A stretch of DNA of 64,000 nt from Prototheca cutis (taxonomy: Eukaryota; Chlorophyta; Trebouxiophyceae; Chlorellales; Chlorellaceae), in NCBI GenBank assembly GCA_002897115.2, contig BCIH01000013.1, forward strand, positions 421,160-485,159, written 5' to 3'. Under the pieces are notes generated by a model. The model had not been told where the DNA came from and searched no databases. It saw only the letters and a program-made list of their open reading frames with translations. Both the position numbers and the translations under genes were made by a program. Below are positions 1 to 12,323 of the stretch, piece after piece (position 1 is the stretch's first letter; each line of letters starts with the position of its first letter).

Positions 1-2305
1 CTTATTTGTCTGGAATTTATCCGTTCCTTTGCCGGCGCGGCGGGCGAAGGGCTGGAGTTGATGGTGGATTCGCCCCGCAGCCCTGCGGAGCGGGCCATCT
101 CGGCCTTTGGCGAGGGTGCCTCGAGCACGGCGGCGTGCCGGGCCCGGGAGGCTGAGGCCGCGGCCAGCGCTGCAGGCGGCGCGTCGCGGGCGCTGGGCAG
201 CCCTCGTTCCCGGCTCGAGGTAACTGAGGAGCGGCAGAGCATCCGTTCCTTCAAGCGCATCGCACTGTCGATTGGCCACCTGGACCTGCTCACTGATGAG
301 GCGTTCCTGGAGGCCATCCAGTCGTTCTTCGGTTCGGTCCCCACCGCCGACATCTGGCAGGACCGCACGTGGCAGGAACAGCAGCGCCGGCTCCTAGCCG
401 CGCAGTTTGGCCCCCGCGAGGTGGACAGCCTGGCCGTCAATGCCTCCATCCCCAGCGGTGAGGAGGAAAACTGCGCCGATACCGCCCTAGACTGGGTCGT
501 CGACAAGGAGACGCAGGACTTGGCCGTGCTGCACGGCCAGTCCGACCTCTCCTCCTGGTACTTTATCGAACTCGGTAAGCATGTGATCTTGAATGGGGTT
601 GATCGAACGACCGAAATTTTAGGTTCCGGGTTCGGGGTTGTGGGTCTTGGAAAATTTGGCTGTGTGTGTGGACTATTCGAGCCCCCCCCCCCCCCCCCCC
701 CCCCCNNNNNNNNNNCGCGCGCGCAACCAACAACGACGACAATGTGAACACTACGAATTTGCAGCCGAAATTTCTGGGGTTCTGATCAACGTGACGGTGT
801 CGCTGACGAGCCGACTGCTGGGCGGTGACCGTCAGGGCACAGGCCGCGGTGCGCAGGGCGCCGACGCCTTCCACCGCAGCCTGTCTGCTTCGGGTTTCCA
901 GCTGGTCAATGTCGGCAACGTGCCCATCGGGCTGGGCCGCTGGGTGGTGGGGTCGGACCCGGGGCTCCGTGGCTCGCGCTTCTCCAACGGATTCCTGTCA
1001 CGGCGCGCGCTGCAGAGCAATCTCATCCGGCACTACCGTCGCGAGGCGCTCAAGGAGGCGCACAAGGTGCTCAGCGGTGCAGGCCCGGCCATCGCGTCGG
1101 TGCCCCTGACGGTGATTTGGGCGTCGGGATCGGCGTTTTCGCTGCTCCGCGCCATCACGCGCGGCGCAACGGGCCCGGGGGCCGCGGCGCAGCAGGTTGT
1201 CTACGTCCCACTCATGGGCATTTCCATGATCGTCTCCGGGTTCAGCCGCATGCTGGCAGCGACGCTGGCGGCGGTGCCCCCCGGCCGCGCCGGCGGCGAT
1301 TCCGCCACGGTCCAGCGCATCATTCAGCGTCCCAACTCGGCGATCGAGGCGGCGCTGCGTGCCGGCCAGGAGGTCGGCGCGGGCGTGGCTTCCGCCGTCA
1401 CAGGCGTGGTGCTTGACCCCATCGCCGGCTGGCGCTCGCGCGGCTGGGGCGGGCTCGCGCTCGGTCTCGTCAAGGGCGTCGCGCTCGGTCTCCCCGGCCG
1501 GCCGATGGTGGGCGTCCTCGAAGCCGTGAGTCTCAGCTTTGGCGCGCTGGCGAGGACCGCGCTGGGGCGCGAGGGTATCCTGGGCAAGCTCCAGCGCAGG
1601 GTGCGCGCCCCCGGAGCGTTTGGCGAGGACCCCTACGACGCCGCGGCGGCCGACGGTGCCGTCGAGGCGCGCGTCGCGTTGCGGGCCCTCGTGGAGGCCT
1701 GGCAGCGTGTCCTGCCCCAGTTCTTCCCTGCCATGGCCGAAGATCGGGTGCTGGATGTGGTGAATGTCAGGCGCTCGCGGGTATTGCTCGTCACGGATCG
1801 CCACCTGGCCTACCTCCGCGCCCGCCACCTCCGTGCACACTCGGTCTACCGCGCGAAATGGCGCGTGCCGCTGGCCGAGGTGCAAAACCTGACGGGCAGC
1901 GCCGACACGCTCAAGATTGCGCTGACGCACGTGCACCGCTACGACCTGTGGGTGCTGGGCGTCTGGCCCGTCGCGGGGCGCAAGCGCATGCGCGCGTCCT
2001 CGCGCATGGTCTATGAGCAGACCGTGTCCAAGCTGTCGCGCCTGCTCCAAGCCGCCAAGGCCGGGCGGGCGAGAGACGCGTGGACCACCCAGGCCCTTAC
2101 GCTCGGCACGGGGGTCGAAGACCTCACCATCCTCTCGGCGCCCTATCACCCCCCCCCGCCCTCGCGCCCGGGCGTCACCATCACCGACATCACCCATGAC
2201 ACCCGTGGGCAGAGTAGCGGGGGTGGTGGTGGTGGCAGTGGAGGGAATGCAGACGGCGCCAGCACTTCCACTGCGAATCCCGGAGCTGCAGGCTCCAGGA
2301 CCTGA
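1..2305 (+). CDS. VPS13: VPS13-family lipid-transfer protein, C-terminal part (5' truncated by window edge)
   Basis: Two exons are visible: 1-574 (open from base 1) and 765-2305 with TGA at 2303-2305. The donor at 575 (GTAAGC) and the acceptor ending at 764 (TTTGCAG) join in phase and restore the continuous stretch FIEL-AEISGVLINVTVSL. The second exon holds the family's C-terminal region: a basic RRALQSNLIRHYRREALKEAHKVL segment, followed by a Gly-rich membrane-seeking stretch ending in KGVALGLPGRPMVG and then a PH-like segment (RVLLVTDRHLAYLR ... WRVPLAEVQNL). VPS13 proteins are very long rod-like lipid conduits at membrane contact sites, so most of the gene lies to the left. The tail is Ser/Gly/Pro rich. 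The intron contains a C run of 24 and ten N. The family call is from conserved C-terminal motifs; the paralogue is not decided. Confidence 0.82.
682..715. repeat. Poly-C run and 10-N gap in VPS13 intron
   Basis: A pure C run at 682-705 is followed by ten N (706-715) and then a CG dinucleotide run. It lies wholly inside the intron at 575-764, just downstream of a short TG repeat (660-670). The N run probably marks a homopolymer the assembler could not cross. Confidence 0.9.
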
Positions 2306-3062
2306 GTGGCCCCTGCGATGAACCCCCTAAGGACCACCTTTCTCGCTGTGCCTGCTTGCGTGGTGTAGTGTACGCATGCAATGAGTGTGCCCCTTGGTCA
2401 ACCAATTTGTGTTTTCGCTTTTTCCTAAACATCTTCCCGCTTGCACACCGCACTTGAGCAGCGCTTGCACGGCGGGGGAAGTCTGGGGCCGTGCGCTCCT
2501 GCGAGCCCGCTGACCTCCCCCGTCAAACAGCCCTTGCATGCCAGCCTTGTGATCGTTAGGGTTATCCCCTACTCCAGTGAACTGTGCCATGTGCATGTCC
2601 TTCATCCGCATTGTGATTGGCAACTGCTCCAAGCTGTTGCCGCCGACAGCTGTCCCCGAGGCCGCCATCTCGACGGACCGCCGCCCGCGGCGGCATTGCT
2701 CGTGTGAGAGATCATCAAATAATGCCCCACGAACTGTTGTACTGGGAAGGAAAGGAGGTCACAGGGTGGATGTGGCTGACAGGGGTCCATGACGATGGGT
2801 ACTGAGCGCGCATATCCTGGCCGGCGATCTTGTTGAAATTCATCAACCATCGTCTTCCAGGCATTATGCATTGCGTGCTCCATGAATTATGAATATTCTC
2901 AAATCCAAACCCAATGTTGCTGTATTTTGAACAGAAAATCGTAGCACTCGTTGCATGCAAGGATTGTCGTTGAAGCGGCATCCCAAGGAGTACTGATTGG
3001 TGACGGAGCCCGAAACACCGCCGTGACTTCACACTTGTTGCTTGCGATTCTGCTAGCCAAGC
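2306..3062. other. Intergenic region between VPS13 and MetRS
   Basis: No coding signal is convincing here. Short open frames exist on both strands but have neither domain resemblance nor a consistent splice partner. The interval must hold the VPS13 3' UTR and the promoter and 5' UTR of the MetRS gene. It is less GC-rich than the flanking exons. Confidence 0.6.
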
Positions 3063-5985
3063 ATGTGCCGTGCATTGGTGTGCATAAGCAAGGTGTTTGC
3101 TGCATCACGGCATGCCCCTCGAAGGGTTTTGATACGATGTGGGCCGGGGCGGGCGCTGTGCAGCGGGGCCAGTGCCGCTGCACACACCCACCCCCTGCCT
3201 GATGCCAAGCGCCAGACTGAGCAAGCAAGTCCTGATACAGGAAAGAGCACATTCTCCATTACGACACCCCTGTACTACGTCAATGCCGGTGAGTTTGACG
3301 GTGGTAGAGGGGGGGAATCATTGCTGCATTGCAGTTGGGAAGGTCATGCCCCGCATGCTGTCGGCGCATCACCACCCGTTGCTGCTGCTTCGTGTCCCAA
3401 CGAGAAAGGGGGCCGTCACATTGGTGCCGTGATATAATCCTCCTCTCATCACACCATTCCCTCAGCGCCTCACATGGGCAGCGCTTACACCTCGATTGCA
3501 ACAGATGTCTTTGCTCGGTTCCAGGTTGGTTGGAAGGGAGCCGGGGTGTGCTAGGGACAGGGCCTCTTGGCCCGCAAACATGTGCACGGGCTCTCCACCA
3601 ACCCACTCACCCATGCACGCGTGTTCTTCCTTTGCAAACGCCCTGCAGCGCATGGCTGGCCGCCCGGTGAGATTCGTGACCGGGACCGACGAACACGGCG
3701 AGAAGATTGCCGCGGCGGCCGCGGCGCGGTCCATGGAGCCTCAGGCCCACTGCGATGATATCGTGGCCGCATTTAAACAGCTTTGGAGCAAGGTAGATGA
3801 CTGACGGCATTGTTTGTGTTGAGATGCGCTTGCTTTGTGTTGCATTGCTTGTGCATGCATGTGACGTTGCATGTTTTGGCCTCCAGACTGCATGCATGGA
3901 TCAAGCTCTGGCAGCCACGCTCTTCCTCAGCCGTGCCCCAAACCTGCAGCTGGACATTTCCTACGATGCCTTTGTGCGGACTTCCAGCGAGGAGCATGCC
4001 GTGGTGGTGAGGGAGCTGCTGCAGCGCGTATGGGACAAGGACGTCTACCGCGCCCGGTACTCTGGGTATTACTGCGTTGGCTGCGAAGAGTACAAGGACG
4101 AACTCGAACTCGGGGAAGGTGCAGCAGTTTGGAGTTTGATGGCTGAGTGGCTTTTTGATGTCTGCGTCGAGTTGTAAAAGTCCGCGTGCCCATAAAAGGC
4201 GTTTTTCCTGATCTGTGCAATTGCAGCAATATCTTTCCCATCACCCCCGCCACTCTCCTCCTCCGGTCCCACTGCAGACAAGGCTTGCCCCATTCACCGC
4301 ACGCGCTGTGACCTACGGGAGGAAGAAAACTACTTTTTTGCGCTGTCTCACTACCAAAAGGCGCTGGAGGTGAGTGTTTTTGGGTGATGGCCTGGTGGCA
4401 AGGCCTGCATGTGCATGTGCCATTTCACCACCTGCGTCCCACCCCGCTGACTGGACCCCAGCACCAAGCACTCAAATAACCCCCCCTGGCCCCCTCACTC
4501 CCACAACTGAAGGACTTGCTGGAGGGGAACCCCGATTTTGTGCAGCCGGCATCGGCGAGGAATGAGGTTCTGGCCTGGGTCAAAGCCGGGCTGCGGGACT
4601 TTAGCATCTCGCGGTCGCGTGTGGCCTGGGGCATCCCGTTGCCCCGCGACCCCACCCACACCGCTTATGTCTGGTTTGACGCGCTGGCCGGCTACCTCAC
4701 TGCACTTTTGAGTCTGGGACGGGCAGAAGCAGGGTCTCAAAGTGTTGGGGACGTGAGCCAGGAAGGAGGGGGGACCTCGTCGCCCGCCACCGATGCAACA
4801 ACAACAGCTGCATCCACCGATGACTCATCCAAGCTGGACCAGCTCGTGCACTCTGGTTGGCCCGTGGCTGCCCACATCATCGGCAAGGACATCCTCCGCT
4901 TCCATGCCGTCTACTGGCCCGCCATGCTCATGGCCGCAGGTGAATGGGATTGATTCCTTGTGTGGATGCGTGGGGTGGCGGGTTTGGGGACAAGGTGCTT
5001 TGTTTTTGGGGGACCCCAGTGCGATCATCACAGCAAGGATTACAAACATCAAAGATAAGACGACAAGCAGTCAACCAACAAGCAAATCATCGGACCAAAA
5101 CCAAAACAGGTCTGCCGCCTCCGCGGCGGGTGTTTGGGCACGGTTTCCTGACCAAGGATGGCCTGAAAATGGGCAAGTCGCTGGGCAACGTGCTCGACCC
5201 CTTTGCCCTGGTGGATGCGTACGGGCCCGATGCGGTGCGGTTTTTCTTCATGAAGGAAGTGGGTTTCGGTGCCGACGGCGATTTCAGCGAGCCGCGGTTC
5301 CAGGCCACCGTCAACGCCAGTTTGGCCAACGACGTGGGCAACCTCCTCAAACGAGCGCTGACCTTGCTGCGGGGGCAGGCCGGGGACCGGATGCCCCACA
5401 GTGCGGATGATGCCCAAGTGCTCAAAGCCACGGGCCTGCCGGCGCTTGCCGAACGCTGCACGACAGACGCACAAGCCGCGTACGAGGCGCTGCGGCCGCA
5501 CGCGGCCGCGGAAGCGGGGCTGGCCCTGACTTCCGCCGCCAACTCGTTGCTCTCCGAGTCCCAGCCCTGGAAGCTGTTCAAACAGGTGCGATGGGCTGTT
5601 TTTATCATTCATTCACGTATTATTCACAACGGATGTTGCAGAGCCGCCAATGGAGATGGCTGAGCCCTGTGCCTGTCATACACCCAATGCTCAGGGCACG
5701 GAGGAGGACAAGACGCGAGCTGTCTGTGAGCTCGTGGCCGTCCTGGAAAGCGTGCGCATCGCTTCGGTGATCCTCAATCCCATCACGCCCCGCCTCGGCC
5801 CGGCCCTCCGGGGACAACTGGGCCTGCCTGCGGCGAAGCCGGCGACCTGGCGGGATACAGCCTGGGGAGGGCTCCAGGAGGGCACGCCGCTGCCAGAGCC
5901 GCAGGTCGTGTTTCCCCGCATCCGGCGCGAATTTGTGACAACGGTGCTGCCGAATGGCGCCGGGCACAAACGCGGTTCAAAATAG
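3063..5985 (+). CDS. OVA1: Methionyl-tRNA synthetase, organellar (plant OVA1-like)
   Basis: It charges tRNA-Met with methionine in chloroplast and/or mitochondrion. Eight exons join in phase: 3063-3288, 3466-3524, 3649-3792, 3950-4118, 4278-4369, 4513-4939, 5110-5585, 5695-5985, giving 627 residues. The first about 60 residues are rich in Arg, Ala, Ser and Cys and look like a transit peptide, which supports the ATG at 3063. Next come FSITTPLYYVNAAPHMGSAY (the HIGH-type motif), VTGTDEHGEK, a zinc knuckle (YCVGCEEY ... ACPIH) typical of plant organellar MetRS, WFDALAGYL, HIIGKDILRFH, and the KMSKS loop present as KMGKS near residue 392. It ends without an extra tRNA-binding domain. The last exon carries the end of the anticodon-binding helices. 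Dual targeting is inferred from plant relatives. Confidence 0.93.
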
Positions 5986-6462
5986 TGGCTGGTTGTGCCT
6001 TGGTCCGGAGTGAGCGATTGTCTATGATGTGATGCATCCCCCCTCCAGCCCCGCCTGCCGTCCCCTCCAGGGAGTCGCTTACGGATAAAAGAAAGGAGTC
6101 TGGAGAGGGTGGGAATTGTTGAATGAGGTCGGTCATGAAAGAATGCCAACGCAGACACAGGAAGTTTTCGAGAGGAAGCAGTGAATAAGGACGTCTCTCC
6201 ACACATTCGAGAAACAACTTTGGAGATGTTTGTTTTCCGTTTGCAAACGGGGCATCCCCACGAAAGAACACACACACCGATAGACCTCACAGTACAGGTC
6301 TTGATTCTGACAGGTCACTTTTTTGGGGGGGACGGCAAAGATCCGTTCTGTACAACGGCAGCGCCGGCTCTGGCACAAGTTGGAAAGCTTCTTGGCAGTC
6401 GCATCGACCCGCGCCAGCCTGTCCGGTGCCACGGGAAACCCCCCTGGCCCTCGCTTGGCAGC
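5986..6462. other. Convergent intergenic region, MetRS and TTM 3' ends
   Basis: The stretch between two stop codons on opposite strands should contain both 3' UTRs and polyadenylation sites. Open frames across it have no recognisable product. Confidence 0.6.
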
Positions 6463-9020
6463 TTAGCGCGAGCCGCGGGCAAGGCCCAGGACGAGGGCCG
6501 AGCCCAGGGCAGCGCCCAGCATGGCACTGCCAAAGGCAGCGGCCACGGTAGGCCAAGCAGCCACGGTGGCTGTGGCGTAACCGCCGCCAGTGCCGGCACC
6601 CGCTTCCCACGGCATCACAGGACCTGGCGCCGCCGGCGGCTGTGGTCTCCTCGCATCGTGCCAGGCTTCGGCGGCCTTGGGCGTCGCACCGCCGCTGACG
6701 CTCCCGCCCGCCTCGCGCAGCAGCCGGAGCTGCAATGCCACCTGTTCCAGCTGGCGGCTCAGCAGGGTCTGGCTGTCCAGCAGCGAGGCGAGCTTGTCCT
6801 CCAGCAGGGCACCGCTGGCTGCACGGCCCAGCGGTGCAGGTGCCACTCCAGCAACAGGCTCGCCGGCGCCGCTGCTCCTGCCGGAGCTGCCCTTGTGCTG
6901 CTGGCCCTGCTGGAAAGTACGTCGGCCCTCGCCCGGCGCAGCTTGGCGGCTGCCGTTGCCGCTGGACGACGCGCTGCTGCTGGAGGCACTGCCCTCCTCG
7001 AGCGCGGGGGTGCGCCGGCGTGACAGCCCACCCGCCGCTTCGCCGGCGCCGGTGAGGTCGGTCCTGCTGCCAAAGGGGATGGGCGCCGACGCGGCCAGCA
7101 GCGGCCCATTGGTGGTCCCAGACCCGGGGACGTCAGTGCCAACACCGCCCTCCCTGTCGCGGTCGGCAGCCATCTGTTGCGACAGCAGGCCGTCTCCGCG
7201 CGGCGCGGCACCGGGAGGCGCCGCCCCCCCACCGCCAGCAGCAACCACATGGGGCGGAGGAGGCAGCGACATCCTGGACCCCGCAGAGGACATGCCCGGC
7301 TGCGACCGGCTGACGGGGGCTGAGGTGGAGAGGAGCTGCAGCGCGTTGCCCGGCTGATATCCCGACAGCTCAAATCCAAGCGTGCGGCGGAAGCCCGCAC
7401 CGTCGGCACTGAGCCCCAGGGGCGGCGAGGACCCAAAGGACGCCGAGGGCGAGAGCATGGAGGCTTCCAGGGGTTCGCCGCTGACCTTGAACCTACGCTT
7501 GAGGTCTTCGGTGACGGTCTGGAAGCTGGTGGTCAGGTTTTCCATCTGAACGAGCTCGATGTAGGAGTGGGGAACGTAGGAGCCCTCTAGCCCCAGGCGC
7601 TGCCCGACCTGCTGCGTCAGCAGGCGCTCCTTGCTCTGCACCTGGACGTACGTCCGGCCCATNCCCTCGATGCGGTCCAGCTTCACCGTGACGCGGCCGT
7701 CCGACAGACTGGTGGTGTGGCGGTGCATGATGGTGCCGACGTCGTAGCCCAGCGCCATGAGCCCGCCAAGGATGCGGACGGGGACTTCAAAGGTGACGCG
7801 CGGGGAGATGATCACCGCGCCGTCGACGACCCATTCCTCAAACATCAGGCTGTACCGCCCGTCACGGTAGCGCATGCGCAGCCACGACGTGCACGACTCG
7901 GCGTCCTCGTTGGGCGGCAGGAGATAAATGTCGTAGGCCTCGGTGCTCTCCTCGACCACGGGCGCTCCCCCCTGGGCCAGGAGCGCGTGGATGGCATCGG
8001 CAGCGACGGGTTTGGCCGACTTGAGAATGAAGGTCGGAGACATGAACCCGGAAAAGGGGTTGAAGGCGTTGTGCACGCGCAGGTGCGCGGCTTGGAGGTC
8101 TGGTTCGATGAAGGCCTTGTACATGGGGTACACGGTTTCCGACACTTGAGCGATGATCTCCTCCGCGGCCTGGCCCGACCGGTCGATGTCGCGCAGCACG
8201 CGTTTGACCAGGTCAAAGTGCACGCCGCCGGTGATGGAGACGCGCAGGTCCAGAAACCTGCGCACACGGGAAGAAAGCGCATAGATGCCCTCCAGGATGA
8301 CGACGCGCGAGTCGCCGACTTCCACGCGCCGCGTGCCCACACGCCGCGACTCCTTAAAGTCATAAATGGGCACGTCGGTCGGGCGGCCTGCCCTGAGATC
8401 GGCGATGTTGGCCAGCAGCGTGTCAAAGTCGGTTATGCGCGGGTCATCAAAGTTGCCGTCGATGACCTTGCTCCCGTCGTTGTACATGTCCATGCTCAGC
8501 ACGATGGAGTCGGGGATGAACTTTTGGATCTTGGCGCTGAACGCCGTCTTGCCGGAGCCAGAGGGGCCCGCCAGGCCCACCATCACCGTGTCGCGGTTGG
8601 CAGATGCCAGCAGCTGGATCGCACGCACCACCATGAACGAACCCTTCTCAAAAGACAGCGTGCTGTCCAGCGGGCGGATGCTGTACCGGGAACGGCCCTC
8701 CCCCGTCTTCACCTTGACCAACTCAAGCTGGTCCTTGAGCAGGGCCTGCGTGGGACAGGCGCGAGAGAGGTAGGCAGGTGCGTGTGTGAGGGGGGGAGGA
8801 CACCAGGTGGGCCATGGCAAAATGCAGTGCGGCGCTGCTCCGGGGCCTTGTGTCTTCGGGAGAACCCCCGCCCAGCAGAGGCCAGGGCGCGCCGCCCACA
8901 CGACAACCCGCCCCGCAGGTCCACCGCCCACACACCACACAAACACACCTTCTTGGTACGGGATCCCCCGCCCGAACCGCGGCCCTCGGCCTTGCGGCCG
9001 GAGCCACGCATGATGTCCAT
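6463..9020 (-). CDS. TTM1/TTM2-like uridine-kinase/CYTH membrane protein
   Basis: Exons 9020-8949 and 8745-6463 give about 784 residues if translation starts at the ATG at 9018-9020; the frame is also open further upstream. The order of parts is that of plant TTM1/TTM2: a short LLKDQLELVK helix, SIRPLDSTLSFEKG, a P-loop kinase fold with Walker A GPSGSGKT near residue 82, SMDMYND and DGNFDDPRITD, then GIYALS and SVTGGVHFDLVKRVLRDI-like segments, a CYTH (triphosphate tunnel) domain beginning AYDIYLLPPNED near residue 294, a long Ser/Pro/Gly-rich linker, a short coiled coil (LLDSQTLLSRQLEQVALQLR) and a C-terminal hydrophobic anchor. In plants these proteins are tail-anchored in the mitochondrial outer membrane and hydrolyse pyrophosphate; whether this one does is inference. 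The single n at 7663 falls in the CYTH domain. Confidence 0.9.
8746..8948 (-). other. TTM intron with complementary ends
   Basis: On the coding strand the intron begins with GTGTGTTTGTG and further GT/GGG-rich sequence. It carries CCCCCCCTCACACACGC about 50 bases before the AG acceptor. The two ends could pair. It is given as an example of the pattern described in the findings. Confidence 0.6.
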
Positions 9021-9663
9021 GGCCCGCCCGAGCCCGATGGAGCAGTGCTGGTGGACGTGCTCAATGCAGTCAATGATTTGCTTCAGCCATAAAGGCCTGT
9101 CGCCGGGGCAGGTGGCGTGCCGCACTGCGAGGGGGCCAGGCCCACGCCGCTGGTCTTATGCCGGCTGCTGTGCAGCTGGGCAGCAGGGCTCGGCCCAATC
9201 GGGAACGATTTTTGAAAATAGGGGCCGGGCTTGGAGCGCCCAGGACCCGGCGCTCGGCTGCACAGGGCATCTCTTGTGCTACATCTCATTCACATGCATC
9301 ATTTATACATCCCATCATCCTTTTTGGGGGGTGTTGCGGGCGCAGGAGGCATGCGCGTCAAAGAGTGCGACAGTATTTCTAATGTCCAGCTATGACGTCT
9401 CTGTGCCTGATTGGAGACCACAGCTCATCGGCCCTTCCTTGAGCTCCATCACAGCCCTGCGCAGTCCACGATGCGTAGATTACACAAAACAGTTCAAAAT
9501 CTGGGCCATCACTGCCAGACAACAGTCTCGTCACGACAGCAGGCTGCAGATCCCAGCCTTGACGACGGTGCACACAGACTGCTCTCCGGGCTTGTACACA
9601 TGCCGCCCATTGCAGTCCTTTTTCCTGAAGAACATGCCGCGCATGCACGTCAAATGCCGACGC
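9021..9663. other. Intergenic region upstream of TTM gene
   Basis: It lies between the TTM start and the stop of the next minus-strand gene. The first about 100 bases could be TTM coding sequence if an upstream start is used. The rest holds no supported gene and should contain the TTM promoter and the SCCPDH 3' UTR. Confidence 0.55.
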
Positions 9664-10813
9664 TCATGCCTTGTCAATGACGTTGAAGTAAAACTCTGCA
9701 CCCTTGAGGCGGTCGATCAGCGTCTGGCCGAGGGCGCTGGCCGGCGTGAGCACGCCGCCCTTTTGCACCTTCGGGTCGGCGTCCAGCTTGTCCAAGTCCA
9801 GGGCCAGGCACAACCCTGACTCCAGCACCATGCGCGCCCCGCCCTGCAATGCACAACGGGATTGTCTCTTGGTTCACGTGCTTTCTTTCTTTCTTTTTGC
9901 GGGGACGGGGGTAGGCCCGCTCACTCGCTATCGCTTTCACACCCCTTGTCAACCCGACCCTATGGAACAACCGCTCGCCTACAAATCCAAAACGCACCCA
10001 GTAGCCGGCGTCGCCCTTGTCCCAGCCCAGCTCAGCTGTGACCTCGGTCGGTGGCACAGAAGGGTCGTCCTCCTGAAGGGGGTAGGTTCAAGGGAGCGCA
10101 CGGTCATAACACTGCCGCCACGGTGAACGAACGCTGTGCACACAGCCGGAGCCAACCAGTCGACTTCGGCATACAGGCCCGCCCGCCCAAACACAGGCAC
10201 ACACACGCACACACCTGGGTTTCCGCAAGGAGGATGTGCTTGAAGCGACTGGCCTGCAACTTTTCCTTTTCCGGGCCCGTCCCCGGCTCGGGCACGATGC
10301 GGCGCAGTGCAGGGTGCAGCCAGCGCAGCCCGATTATGGCGCCGGCGGCCAGAACGGCGGCGCGTATGGCCTGCGCCCCGAGCCACGAGGGCGCGGGCTG
10401 CGTCTCCCGGTAATGAAAGTCCTTGCCATAGTCCAAGAAATAATTGGAGCGGTGAACCACCAGGCTGTTGCACAGCTGCATGAAAAAGCCTGTCAGGTAC
10501 TTGCCGATGTGCCGCTCCCACTCCACGCCCCAAAAGAAACCGTCGCTGCCACGGGCCGACGGTGGCACCAGCTGGTACACGCTCCGAGGAGCGTCTGTGC
10601 TTGCCCGGCTCTCGGCCGAGTGCATCACTGGGATGGTGGAGGCGTCGTGGAGGCATTGGGTTGATGGATGGGGAGGGTCAGGCGGGAGGAGGATCGGACA
10701 CTACATGAGCAGTCCTGTCACGACACATCAACACTGCTCTGCACTCGTGGAAACAAAACCCGCAGTGACCAAGCAAGTACAACAAACGGTTCGCCTCGGA
10801 CCCCAGCACACAG

Positions 10814-10891
<78 letters not shown>

Positions 10892-12323
10892 CCCCCCCGC
10901 CCCCCCCCCCCGCCAATCAGCATGGCTCACTCGTGGCGAGGGTACCGCCCGAGACGCCCACGGGCCCGCTGTCCACCACCGTGGTCACCCGAGCCGTCTT
11001 CTTCCCCATCGTGTCCTTGATGTGTTTAGCCAGGAAAAATGCTCCAATGTCGCTCGGGACTGAGTCGTACCTGATCCATGTGTGAGTGGGTGTCGGTTTG
11101 TGATGCTCATTTTGTTGGGGGGGATGCCCTGCAATTGCAGGAGGACATGTTCATGGGCATTCTGCTCTCTATCACACCACAATTCGTGCGGGTCCCATCG
11201 CCCTCGGATCCCGACCCCCCATTTTCAGGTGAGGACCGTCTGAAAACACGCACGCGCAGAATGGCACTATGCGGATGCCCTTTTCCTTGGCCTCCTCGTG
11301 ATGCTTGCCCAAGAGCGTCGCCACCCAGTACGTGTCGCCTGCGAGGCTTGTTGCGCGGACGTTGGTATAGAAGATTGTGTGGCGGTGCTAGAGCCATGGC
11401 TTCGGATAGACCGTTGCGTGACGCTATGCAGGTGGCTCTGCGGCGAGCCACGCGAGTGGCCTGCACGCGCTCGCACAACCCCGTCCCATTAAAGTTCGTT
11501 CCCACACAGCACCCCCTAGAAACCACTCACGCAACCCTACCCGTGATGTCGACGTAGTGGGTTCCGGTGGCGATGGCCGCTTCCACGACGGGTGTGCCCA
11601 TCTTGGAGAAGGGCCCCGCCGCAGCAATGACGACCTTGGCCTGTCCAGTCATTGCTTCCAGCGAGGCCGGGTCATCCACACTCGCCACGACCACAGGGAT
11701 GTTCTGCGTGGCCACGCATCGGGCAGTCTAGACGATAACCGAGCGTTGCAGCGGCAAGGGCGACATGCACGTTCTCATGCGCGCCATCCGACGACGGGCT
11801 GATTCATGCTGCTGCCAGCATGACAAGCAACCGGCGACATTCCCAATGGGGACAGCGATCAGGCCGGGGGCATTGCATCAAGCTCGCCGCACCACAAACA
11901 ACGCCACCAGCCCCAGCCAGGTCCATCACGGACCTCATTGCCTTGGCCATACAGCTCATGCAACTCCTTGGCCAGAGTCTCCAGCTTCTGCTTGTTCCGT
12001 CCCGCGATCGCCCAGCGCACGGTGTCCTGAACGGGCAATTTGTTGGCGCAAATGGTGTGAACCCCCAGCGTGGCCGGGCCCCAATGCACCATGGCGACAG
12101 CCCCCACCCAACCAGCACCTTGTACGAGCCCGCCAGATGCTCCGCGACGAAACGCCCTGTTTGGATGGGGTGACACCAATCTCTATGATGGCACATCCTG
12201 CTGTGCACAACCAAAGATCAGAAAGGCAGACGACGCGGGGACCCTAACCGCACCTGTATAGCCTGTGGCTCCCCATACAATCACTTGGAATGGCCTGGAT
12301 GCAGCGGAGATCACGCCTGCCAT
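9664..12323 (-). CDS. SCCPDH: Saccharopine-dehydrogenase-like oxidoreductase (SCCPDH family)
   Basis: Nine exons join in phase: 12323-12254, 12156-12119, 12026-11934, 11703-11541, 11338-11254, 11070-10931, 10627-10215, 10072-9998, 9843-9664, for 418 residues, the usual family length. The short first exon was found only by following the Rossmann motif: it encodes VIVWGATGYTG, completed by GRFVAEHL in exon 2. Further landmarks are WAIAGRNKQKLETLAKEL, VVIAAAGPFSKMGTPVVEAA, GTHYVDITGDTYWV, KGIRIVPFCAYDSVPSDIGAF, SGGTLATM, and a late hydrophobic segment (AIRAAVLAAGAIIGLRWL) that suggests membrane or lipid-droplet association. The family binds a dinucleotide; its substrate is not established and lysine degradation is not implied. 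Intron 6 (10930-10628) contains a G run of about 77 on the coding strand. Confidence 0.9.
10814..10911. repeat. Long poly-C/G homopolymer in SCCPDH intron 6
   Basis: About 77 uninterrupted C (10814-10890) are followed by C runs broken by single G to 10911. On the coding (minus) strand this is a G run close behind the donor at 10930. True length in the genome is uncertain because such runs assemble poorly. Confidence 0.9.

Noticed and set aside
998..2197. 399-codon minus-strand frame
   Set aside because: Antisense shadow of the VPS13 exon; His/Arg/Gly-rich composition with no domain.
7717..9819. 700-codon plus-strand open frame
   Set aside because: It is the antisense shadow of the TTM coding exon. 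High GC lowers stop frequency, and the minus strand carries clear kinase and CYTH motifs.
10678..11085. Frames encoding long proline or glycine runs
   Set aside because: They are translations of the poly-C/poly-G homopolymer inside SCCPDH intron 6.
9664..12323. Assigning a lysine-degradation role to the saccharopine-dehydrogenase-like gene
   Set aside because: SCCPDH-family proteins share the fold but are not known to act on saccharopine, and the C-terminal hydrophobic segment differs from the true enzyme.
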